6,617 nucleotides of DNA from Propionibacteriaceae bacterium (GTDB lineage Bacteria; Actinomycetota; Actinomycetes; Propionibacteriales; Propionibacteriaceae), in contig JAISTI010000237.1 in the NCBI GenBank assembly GCA_031272685.1, positions 1 through 6,617 of the forward strand, read 5' to 3'. A program made the translations under genes and the position numbers. Positions 1 to 5,290 of this stretch are shown here, in pieces; positions within the stretch are counted from its first letter, which is position 1, and each line of letters opens with the position of its first letter. Under the pieces are notes generated by a model that saw only the letters and a program-made list of their open reading frames with translations, was not told the DNA's origin and made no database searches.

Positions 1-1
1 C

Positions 2-346
2 CCGGTGGCGGCCGCGCTCGCGGCGCTCGCCGCCCAGCAGGGCTCCGGCAGCCGCCTGGAGGGCATCGGCCACCTGCGCGGCCACGAGACCGACCGGCTG
101 GCCGCCCTTGAAACCATGATGCGCGCTTTCGGCGCGCAAATCACCGCCGGGCCGGACAGCCTGGACTTCGCCCCCAGCGGCAAGCTGACCGGGGCCACCG
201 TGTCCAGCAGCGGCGACCACCGGCTCGTCCACGCCGCCGCCCTGGTCGGGCTGGCGGTTCCGGCAGTGGCGGTGCAAGGCGCCGAGGCCGTCGCCAAGAC
301 CCTGCCCGATTTCCGCGCACGCTGGGAAGAACTCGCCAATGGCTAG
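2..346 (+). CDS. aroA: 3-phosphoshikimate 1-carboxyvinyltransferase (EPSP synthase), C-terminal part
   Basis: This is the last 114 codons of EPSP synthase; the gene enters from the left edge, so the true start is outside the window. The enzyme joins shikimate-3-phosphate and phosphoenolpyruvate in the sixth step of the cytoplasmic shikimate pathway to chorismate. Visible motifs, counted in the fragment, are LRGHETDRL (25-33), the equivalent of the family LR.KESDR segment whose Arg contacts PEP; GDHR (71-74), matching the family DHRMAM Arg; and KTLPDF (99-104), matching the KT.PD Lys near the C-terminus. The family match is by motif recognition. The GTG at base 5 is an internal Val codon, not a start, because the frame is open to the edge and the N-terminal domain is missing. 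The stop codon overlaps the rsgA start by 8 bases, suggesting translational coupling. Nothing looks broken. Confidence 0.93.
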   Translation, partial: PVAAALAALAAQQGSGSRLEGIGHLRGHETDRLAALETMMRAFGAQITAGPDSLDFAPSGKLTGATVSSSGDHRLVHAAALVGLAVPAVAVQGAEAVAKTLPDFRARWEELANG

Positions 347-1307
347 CTCCATCACCACCGACCCCGAAGAAGGCTTCGGCCGCCCGCCCAAACGCACCCG
401 CCCGCGCACCAAAGACCGCCCCGACTATTCAGCCGCACCGGAGGGCGCGGTGATGACCATCGACCGCGGCCGCTACACCTGCCTGCTGGACGGCCGCCCG
501 GTGGTGGCCGTCAAGGCCCGCAACCTGGGCCAGAAGGTCATCGTCGGCGACCGGGTGAAACTGGTGGGCGACGTGTCCGGGCAAGAGGGCACGCTGGCCC
601 GGATTGTGGAGGTGGAAGCGCGCCAGACGGTGCTACGGCGTACCGCCGACGACGACGACCCGCACGAGCGGCCCATCGTCGCCAACGCCGACCAACTCGC
701 CATCGTCACCGCCCTGGCCGATCCGCCGCCGCGGCCGGGCATGATCGACCGGGTGTTGGTGGCCGCCTACGACGCCGGCATCGCCCCCATCCTGATCCTC
801 ACCAAAGCGGATTTGGCCGACGCCGGCTGGCTGCTCGACATCTACGCCCCGCTCGGCCTGCCGGTCATCGCGGTGGAGCCGGAAGCCGATCTCGGCCAGG
901 CGCGGGCGCTGCTCGACGGGCACCGCACCGTGCTCGTCGGGCACTCCGGGGTGGGAAAGTCAACCCTTGTCAACGCGCTGATTCCCGGCGCAAACCGGAC
1001 AGTGGGCGATGTCAGCGGCATCGGCAAAGGGCGGCACACTTCCACCAGCGCCGAGGCGCTCGCCCTGCCCGGCGGCGGCTACGTCATCGACACCCCCGGA
1101 GTGCGCTCCTTCGGCCTCAGCCACGTCACCATGGAGTCCATGCTGGCGGCCTTCCCCGACCTGAACGCGATCGCCGCCGACTGCCCGCGCGGCTGCACCC
1201 ACGCGGCGGGCGCGGTCGACTGCGCCCTCGACGCCGCCGTCGCGGACGGGAAGCTGCACCCAGAACGCCTGGAGTCCTTCCGCCGGATGAGCGGTGCCTG
1301 GCAGTAG
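339..1307 (+). CDS. rsgA: Ribosome small subunit-dependent GTPase A
   Basis: RsgA (YjeQ) is a circularly permuted GTPase that binds the 30S subunit late in assembly and checks the decoding centre. The protein has 322 residues. An Arg/Lys-rich N-terminal extension (about 14-27) precedes an OB-fold region (about 36-100). The GTPase domain follows in permuted order: G4 TKAD (155-158), then P-loop GHSGVGKST (201-209), the switch Thr segment GRHTST (231-236) and G3 DTPG (251-254). The C-terminal zinc site shows C282, C286, H288 and C295. All key residues are present, so it should be active. The ATG at 339 is chosen because GGGAAG at 324-329 sits 9 bases upstream and the start overlaps the aroA stop. 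aroA-rsgA linkage is common in actinobacteria (established knowledge). hisN begins 9 bases after the stop. Confidence 0.95.
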   Translation: MASSITTDPEEGFGRPPKRTRPRTKDRPDYSAAPEGAVMTIDRGRYTCLLDGRPVVAVKARNLGQKVIVGDRVKLVGDVSGQEGTLARIVEVEARQTVLRRTADDDDPHERPIVANADQLAIVTALADPPPRPGMIDRVLVAAYDAGIAPILILTKADLADAGWLLDIYAPLGLPVIAVEPEADLGQARALLDGHRTVLVGHSGVGKSTLVNALIPGANRTVGDVSGIGKGRHTSTSAEALALPGGGYVIDTPGVRSFGLSHVTMESMLAAFPDLNAIAADCPRGCTHAAGAVDCALDAAVADGKLHPERLESFRRMSGAWQ

Positions 1308-1316
1308 GCTGAGGCC

Positions 1317-2108
1317 ATGAAGGCTTCCCCATTCGCCGACGACCTGCGGCTCGCCCATGTGCTGGCCGACCAAGCGGACTCCATCACCGCCGGCCGTTTC
1401 AAGGCCCTCGATCTGCGGGTGGACCGCAAACCCGACCTCACCCCGGTCACTGACGCCGACCTCGCGGTGGAGGACGCCCTCCGGGCGCTGCTGTCGCGCT
1501 CGCGCGCCCGGGACTCGGTCCTCGGCGAAGAACGCGGCCTGACCGGCACCGCCGACCGGCGCTGGGTGCTCGACCCCATCGACGCGACGAAAAACTTCGT
1601 GCGCGGGGTGCCGGTATGGGCGACGCTCATCGCGCTCATGGACGGCGACGAGGTGGTGGTCGGGTTGGTCTCCGCGCCCGCGCTGAACCGGCGCTGGTGG
1701 GCGGCGCGCGGCACCGGGGCGTTCACGGGGCGCTCCTTGGCGCAAAGCACGCCGTTGTCCGTCTCCAAAGTGTCCCAGCTCGCCGACGCCTCGCTGTCCT
1801 ATTCCGACATCGGCGAGTGGGTGGCCGCCGGACGCGGCAACCAGTTCGCCGGGCTGCTCGGACAGTGCTGGCGCGACCGCGGCTTCGGCGATTTCTGGAG
1901 CTACATGCTCGTCGCGGAAGGCGCCTGCGACATCGCCTGCGAACCCGAGCTGGCCCTGCACGACATGGCCGCCTGCGCCGTCATCGTCACCGAGGCCGGC
2001 GGCCGCTTCACCAGCATCGACGGCAAGCCCGGCCCGTTCGGCCCCGGCGCGCTGGCCAGCAACGGCCTGCTGCACGGCGAGGTGCTGGCCCAGCTCGCCG
2101 CCGACTAA
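1317..2108 (+). CDS. hisN: Histidinol-phosphate phosphatase, inositol monophosphatase family
   Basis: A 263-residue IMPase-fold phosphatase closest by eye to actinobacterial HisN, which removes phosphate from L-histidinol phosphate in histidine synthesis with Mg2+. The motifs are VTDAD (44-48), GEE with ligand E71 (70-72), DPID with D86 and D89 (86-89), TKNF (91-94) and the C-terminal HD with D216 before EAGG (226-229). The stretch VRGVPVWATLIAL (95-107) and the GDFWSY segment (191-196) match what I recall of the actinobacterial HisN group rather than generic inositol phosphatases. The normal DP.DGT motif reads DPIDAT here: A90 (codon GCG at 1584-1586) replaces a near-invariant Gly. His215 stands where Trp or Tyr is usual. 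The ATG at 1317 has GAGG only 2 bases upstream, so translation may rely on coupling to rsgA, 9 bases before. A generic inositol monophosphatase is the main alternative. Confidence 0.86.
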   Translation: MKASPFADDLRLAHVLADQADSITAGRFKALDLRVDRKPDLTPVTDADLAVEDALRALLSRSRARDSVLGEERGLTGTADRRWVLDPIDATKNFVRGVPVWATLIALMDGDEVVVGLVSAPALNRRWWAARGTGAFTGRSLAQSTPLSVSKVSQLADASLSYSDIGEWVAAGRGNQFAGLLGQCWRDRGFGDFWSYMLVAEGACDIACEPELALHDMAACAVIVTEAGGRFTSIDGKPGPFGPGALASNGLLHGEVLAQLAAD

Positions 2109-2119
2109 GGGGTTTCCCC
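2109..2119 (+). other. Short GC hairpin directly after the hisN stop codon
   Basis: GGGG-TTT-CCCC forms a 4-bp stem with a 3-base loop immediately after the hisN TAA. It is not followed by a run of T, and the C-tract could instead pair with the six Gs at 2130-2135. It could weaken readthrough or protect the 3' end of the aroA-rsgA-hisN message, but on sequence alone it is not a convincing intrinsic terminator. The rest of this 117-base gap holds the -10 box, dyad and ribosome binding site of the next gene; I see no small gene in it. Confidence 0.3.
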
Positions 2120-2183
2120 ATCTGGCGCAGGGGGGTTTGTTCAGGGGTTTACCCAGCAGCGCGGACGCGCGTTTGGCGATAGG

Positions 2184-2196
2184 TTCTAGTTAGAAT
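2184..2196 (+). promoter_or_regulatory. Probable -10 box overlapped by a small dyad, upstream of the TM2-domain gene
   Basis: TAGAAT at 2191-2196 matches the TATAAT consensus at 5 of 6 positions and would place the transcription start near 2203, about 20-25 bases before the ATG. No good -35 hexamer lies 16-18 bases upstream, which is common for actinobacterial promoters. TTCTA-GT-TAGAA (2184-2195) is a perfect 5-bp inverted repeat around a 2-base centre and overlaps the -10 box, so it could be an operator half-site pair. This stretch is visibly AT-rich against its surroundings. Function is inferred. Confidence 0.45.
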
Positions 2197-2212
2197 CGTT
2201 GCCAAGTCCAAT

Positions 2213-2219
2213 AGAAGGA
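2213..2219 (+). promoter_or_regulatory. Ribosome binding site that fixes the TM2-domain gene start
   Basis: AGAAGGA ends 6 bases before the ATG at 2226, which is near-ideal spacing. This favours ATG 2226 over an in-frame TTG at 2199, which would place this Shine-Dalgarno inside the coding region and lie upstream of the likely transcription start. Confidence 0.75.
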
Positions 2220-2225
2220 ACGAAC

Positions 2226-2945
2226 ATGACCGAACCGATTACCCCGGCCGAGAGCCCCGACGCGCCGCCGGCCCCCGAATTCCAGCAACCCCCGGCTTTC
2301 GAGGCCCCGGCATTCGATGCCCCCGCCGCCGAGGCGCCCGCGGCCGACGCCCCCGCCGAAGCCACAGCCGAAACCCCGGCTGAGATTCTCTCGGTGCCCG
2401 AGCCGGCAGCCGCTCCGGAAGCTCCCGCCCCGTTCGCGGCCGCCACCCCCGAGCCCCCGGCGGCGCCCAGCTTCGACCTCGGCACCACCGCCACGTCGTA
2501 CAGCCAGCCGCCAATCGCGGCGTCCGCCTATCCGCCACCGCCGCAGAGCGGCTACACTCCCCCGCAGCCGCAGCAGCCGTACCCGCCCCAAGACGCGTAT
2601 CAGCCGCCGCAGGCCGGATACCAGCCGCCGCAGGGCGCATATCCCCCGCCCCAGGCCGGATACGGCTACCAGCAGCAGGTTCCCCCGCAGCCGGTGGGCG
2701 TGTACGCGGCGGTCCCGCCGGGCTACGAGCAGAAGTCGAAGCTGGCCGCCGGCCTGCTCGGCATCTTCTTGGGCGGCCTGGGCATCGGGCGCTTCTATCT
2801 GGGTTACACCGGCCTCGGCGTCGCGCAGTTGCTGGTGAGCATTTTCACCTTCGGCATCGGCGCGATCTGGGGTTTCATCGACGGAATCTTGATTCTGACC
2901 GGCAGCCCGAACACCGACGGCAACGGCGTCCCGCTGAAAGACTGA
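2226..2945 (+). CDS. TM2-domain membrane protein with acidic Pro/Ala and Pro/Gln/Tyr-rich N-terminal arm
   Basis: A 239-residue protein with no signal peptide. Residues 1-84 are an acidic Ala/Pro-rich stretch with pentapeptide repeats (25-44). Residues 91-167 are rich in Pro, Gln and Tyr with heptapeptide repeats (119-146). The C-terminus (168-239) is a TM2 domain: YEQKSK, a first membrane helix (about 174-190) with GIGRFYLG (186-193), then a second hydrophobic segment (about 198-225) with GIGAIWGFIDG (210-220). The first Lys, Arg or His of the whole protein is K170. With K170 and K172 just before helix 1, the arm is predicted to be cytoplasmic. TM2 proteins with disordered Pro-rich arms occur in many actinobacteria, but their role is not known and I do not assign one. 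The gene has its own promoter-like sequence and ends 8 bases before the stop of the convergent ATPase gene. Confidence 0.88.
   Translation: MTEPITPAESPDAPPAPEFQQPPAFEAPAFDAPAAEAPAADAPAEATAETPAEILSVPEPAAAPEAPAPFAAATPEPPAAPSFDLGTTATSYSQPPIAASAYPPPPQSGYTPPQPQQPYPPQDAYQPPQAGYQPPQGAYPPPQAGYGYQQQVPPQPVGVYAAVPPGYEQKSKLAAGLLGIFLGGLGIGRFYLGYTGLGVAQLLVSIFTFGIGAIWGFIDGILILTGSPNTDGNGVPLKD
2298..2357 (+). repeat. Four tandem 15-bp units encoding [FA][ED]APA
   Basis: Four in-frame pentapeptide units, FEAPA, FDAPA, AEAPA and ADAPA, occupy residues 25-44 of the TM2-domain protein. Each carries one acidic residue, giving a regularly spaced negative charge on a Pro/Ala backbone. The nucleotide copies are degenerate, so the repeat is old or under protein-level selection. 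Confidence 0.7.
2580..2663 (+). repeat. Four tandem 21-bp units encoding xPPQ(x)(x)Y
   Basis: Four adjacent heptapeptide units, YPPQDAY, QPPQAGY, QPPQGAY and PPPQAGY (residues 119-146), each end in Tyr. The second and third units share the same 12 bases CAGCCGCCGCAG, indicating recent duplication or slippage. The copy number is a candidate for strain-to-strain variation. Confidence 0.8.
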
Positions 2946-2953
2946 TTGCCAGG

Positions 2954-3715
2954 CTATTCCGGCAGCTCCGGGATAGCCGCCAACAAGGACCTGGCATATT
3001 CCGAACGCGGCCCGGCGAGCAACTGCCCGACCGGGCCGCGTTCGACTATTTTCCCTTGTCGCAACACCATTGCGCGTTCGCACAAATCTCGCACCACGCT
3101 CAGGTCGTGGGAGACGACGATCAGGGTCAGGCGCCGGGTCGCCACCAAATCTGCCAGCAACTGAACGATCTGCCCGCGCACCAGCACGTCCAGAGCTGAA
3201 ACCGGCTCGTCGGCGATGAGCACCTGCGGCTCCGGGGCCAGCGCCCGGGCGATGGCGATGCGCTGGCGCTGCCCGCCGGAAAATTCGTGCGGGTAGCGCT
3301 TGCCGGCCTCCGGTTCCAAGCCGACGTCGGCGAGCACTTCGCCCACCCGGCCGGAGGTATGCGCGACCCGCAGGGAGCGCAGCGGTTCACCCACGATGTC
3401 GCCCACCCGCATCCTGGGATTGAGCGACGATCGCGGGTCTTGGAAGACCGGCTGCACCCGGGCGCGGAACCGGCGCAGCGCCGACTCCGGGGCGTTGGAG
3501 GTGTCCATGCCGTCGAAAACCACCCGGCCGGAGGTGGGCCGGTCGAGGGCGGCCAACAGCCGCACCAGCGTGGTCTTCCCCGAGCCGGACTCGCCGACAA
3601 TGCCCAGGCGCTCCCCCGCCGCGATCTGAAAATCCACCCCGGCCAAGGCGTCCACCCCGGCGGCCGCGCCGCCGAAACGCCGACAGAGGCTTTCAACCCG
3701 GTACAGCTCAGCCAC
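2954..3715 (-). CDS. Peptide/nickel-type ABC transporter ATP-binding protein, DppF/OppF-like
   Basis: This 253-residue cytoplasmic ATPase is the second nucleotide-binding subunit of the importer encoded upstream. Visible motifs are Walker [10 protein letters not shown] (41-49), Q-loop Gln92 in [13 protein letters not shown], signature FSGGQRQR (145-152), Walker B VLIADEP with catalytic E170 (165-171), SALD D-loop (173-176) and switch His203. All ATPase residues are intact. The [11 protein letters not shown] segment is typical of the OppF/DppF side of the pair. The protein stops at AAIPELPE; the longer C-terminal oligopeptide-transporter extension of classical DppF/OppF is absent, and the usual HPYT reads SEYA. 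The start is GTG at 3715: a purine-rich AAAGGGG lies 6 bases upstream and the start overlaps the previous gene's stop by 8 bases. The 3' end carries the terminator-like hairpin of the opposite strand. The substrate is unknown; peptide or metal are both possible. Confidence 0.9.
   Translation of the reverse strand: MAELYRVESLCRRFGGAAAGVDALAGVDFQIAAGERLGIVGESGSGKTTLVRLLAALDRPTSGRVVFDGMDTSNAPESALRRFRARVQPVFQDPRSSLNPRMRVGDIVGEPLRSLRVAHTSGRVGEVLADVGLEPEAGKRYPHEFSGGQRQRIAIARALAPEPQVLIADEPVSALDVLVRGQIVQLLADLVATRRLTLIVVSHDLSVVRDLCERAMVLRQGKIVERGPVGQLLAGPRSEYARSLLAAIPELPE
3002..3056 (+). terminator. Probable intrinsic terminator of the TM2-domain gene, inside the convergent ATPase gene
   Basis: A perfect 14-bp inverted repeat pairs 3002-3015 (CGAACGCGGCCCGG) with 3031-3044 (CCGGGCCGCGTTCG) around a 15-base loop. 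On the + strand it is followed by ACTATTTTCCCTT (3045-3057), a T-rich tail. It begins 57 bases after the TM2-gene stop. The tail is on the correct side only for + strand transcripts. The same bases encode residues 224-238 of the - strand ATPase (a pseudo-palindromic peptide with RGP and GPR ends). The structure is seen directly; termination is inferred. Confidence 0.6.
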
Positions 3716-4478
3716 GGACAGCCCCTTTCCGGGCGGCCGCCACCAGCGCCTGGGTGTAGGGATGCCGGGGGGCGCGCAGCAACTGGCCGGTTTCGCCCTG
3801 CTCGACGGCCTGGCCGTCTTGCATCACCAGGATGTGCGCGCAAAGCTGGGCCACGACCGCGATGTCGTGGCTGATGAACAGGCAGGAGGCTCCGGTGGCG
3901 CGCAGCAGGCCGTCAATCATCTCCAGCACCTGCGCCTGCACCAGCATGTCGAGGGCGGTGGTCGGCTCGTCGAAGACCACCAGCCCCGGCCGGTTGATGA
4001 CGGCCATGGCGGTGAGCGCCCGTTGGCGCTGCCCGCCGGAAAGCTCGTGGGGGTAGGAATCCGCCACCCGCGCCGGGTCGGGCATCCCAACCGCGGCCAG
4101 CACCCGCAACACCTCATCGCGGGCCTTCGAGCCCTGCGCGTGCAGCCGGTAGGCCTCGGCGATTTGGCGGCCGACGCGCATGGTCGGATCAAGGGCGGTC
4201 ATCGGCTCTTGGAACACCATGGTGAGCGCGTCGCCGCGCAGCTTCGAGTACTCGTGGTCGGGCAGGCCAACCAGCTCGGCTCCGCCCAGTTTCACCGAAC
4301 CGCCCACGCGGGCGTATTCCGGCAGCAGCCCCATAATCGCCAGCGCCGTCACCGACTTGCCGGAGCCGGACGCGCCGATGATGCCCAGCCGGCCGCCTTC
4401 CGGGATTGCGAACGAAATGTCGCGCACCGCGGGCGGGCGCCGCCCGAAGGCGACGGTCAAGTGTTCCACGGCCAACAT
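3708..4478 (-). CDS. Peptide/nickel-type ABC transporter ATP-binding protein, DppD/OppD-like
   Basis: A 256-residue ATPase, the first nucleotide-binding subunit of the importer. Motifs are Walker A GASGSGKS (35-42), Q-loop Gln90 in [16 protein letters not shown] (typical of the OppD/DppD side), signature LSGGQRQR (146-153), Walker B LVVFDEP with E171 (166-172), TALD (174-177) and switch His204. The HPYTQAL segment (239-245) opens the family's C-terminal extension, but the protein ends 11 residues later. It is therefore near 256 residues instead of the usual 320 or more, closer to NikD in size. The same frame is open upstream to 5360, but that part is out of frame with the permease genes and is not coding. 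ATG 4478 is chosen because its A is the last base of the permease C stop (TGATG) and GAGG (complement of 4486-4489) lies 7 bases upstream. Confidence 0.9.
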   Translation of the reverse strand: MLAVEHLTVAFGRRPPAVRDISFAIPEGGRLGIIGASGSGKSVTALAIMGLLPEYARVGGSVKLGGAELVGLPDHEYSKLRGDALTMVFQEPMTALDPTMRVGRQIAEAYRLHAQGSKARDEVLRVLAAVGMPDPARVADSYPHELSGGQRQRALTAMAVINRPGLVVFDEPTTALDMLVQAQVLEMIDGLLRATGASCLFISHDIAVVAQLCAHILVMQDGQAVEQGETGQLLRAPRHPYTQALVAAARKGAVRG

Positions 4479-5290
4479 CAGCTCGCCTCGCGCAATCTGG
4501 GATCGGTGAGGTCGCGGATGCCGTCGCCCAGCAGATTGAAGCCAAGCACGGCGACGGCGATCGCCAGCCCCGGCCACAGCGCCTGCAGCGGGGCGGTGAA
4601 CAAGAACTCCTGCGAGTCGCGCAGCATGGTGCCCCAGGTGGGGGTGGGCCGGGGGGTGCCCAACCCGAGGTAGCCGAGGGCGGCTTCCGCGAGGATGGCC
4701 ATCGCGAAGCCGATGGAGGCCTGCACCCCGGCAAGCGCCGCGATGTTCGGCCAGATGTGCCGGGCGGCCAGCGCGACGCCCCGGGTGCCGCAAGCACGGG
4801 CGGCGAGCACGTAGTCGGCCGCCATCACCTGCAGCGTGCCGGCGCGCGCGGTGCGGGCGAAGGCGGGAACCGTCGCCACCCCGATGGCCGCCATCGCGGT
4901 GAGCGTGGACCCGCCGAAGATGGCCGCGAGCAGGATGGCCAGCAGCAGCGCCGGGAGGGCGTAGACGATGTCGGTCAGGCGCATCACCACCTCGGAGACC
5001 CAGCCACCCACCTGGCCGGCGAGGATGCCCAACGGCACCCCCACCAGGGCGGCCAGCGTCACCGACACGATTCCGACCAGCAGGCAGTAGCGGGCGCCGA
5101 CCAGCAGCCGGGAGGCGATGTCGATGCCGAAGCCGTCGGTGCCGAACGGGTGAGCAGGAGACGGGCCGAGCAGCCGGTCGGCGGGCACCACCTGCAGCGG
5201 GTCGTACGGCGTCCAGACCAGCGACACCAGCGCCGCGGACACCACCAGGCCCACCAACGCCAGCCCGAGGTAAAACTGCAGCTTCCTCAT
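4478..5290 (-). CDS. Peptide/nickel-type ABC transporter permease, DppC/OppC-like
   Basis: A 270-residue inner-membrane permease that pairs with the B subunit to form the channel. An N-terminal membrane helix (about 8-27) is followed by the OppC-type motif HPFGTDGFGIDIASRLLVGA (47-66), where classical members read LGRD for FGID. Several hydrophobic segments follow (about 68-92, 106-126, 130-146, 184-210 and 235-255). The EAA-type coupling loop (about 158-182, ADYVLAARACGTRG...HIWPN) contacts an ATPase. GYLGLG and PTWG (207-220) are typical of DppC C-terminal parts. ATG 5290 is supported by an excellent GGAGGG (complement of 5297-5302) 6 bases upstream and by the ATGA overlap with the B-subunit stop. 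An upstream open frame to 5959 is rejected because it overlaps permease B out of frame. The substrate is unknown. Confidence 0.92.
   Translation of the reverse strand: MRKLQFYLGLALVGLVVSAALVSLVWTPYDPLQVVPADRLLGPSPAHPFGTDGFGIDIASRLLVGARYCLLVGIVSVTLAALVGVPLGILAGQVGGWVSEVVMRLTDIVYALPALLLAILLAAIFGGSTLTAMAAIGVATVPAFARTARAGTLQVMAADYVLAARACGTRGVALAARHIWPNIAALAGVQASIGFAMAILAEAALGYLGLGTPRPTPTWGTMLRDSQEFLFTAPLQALWPGLAIAVAVLGFNLLGDGIRDLTDPRLREAS

Noticed and set aside
801..1080. G4 motif preceding the P-loop in RsgA, suggesting a rearranged or broken GTPase
   Set aside because: Circular permutation is the normal architecture of the RsgA/YjeQ family.
960..2075. Long open frames opposite rsgA-hisN, and similar ones opposite the TM2 gene (2190-3083) and the transporter genes (3762-4673, 4406-5365, 5518-6459)
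   Set aside because: They have shadow composition (Arg, Gly, Ala, His runs), contain no recognisable motif, and lie over genes with clear motifs.
2132..2154. 23- and 12-base spacing of GGGGTTT copies, resembling recombination signal or telomere-like spacing
   Set aside because: Only three short copies, no associated recombinase or end structure; most likely chance in G-rich DNA.
2199..2225. In-frame TTG start nine codons upstream for the TM2 protein
   Set aside because: It has no SD, lies about at or before the inferred transcription start, and would bury the excellent AGAAGGA that serves ATG 2226.
2580..2663. Tandem repeat considered as a CRISPR-like array
   Set aside because: Units are adjacent with no spacers, in frame, and encode a heptapeptide repeat.
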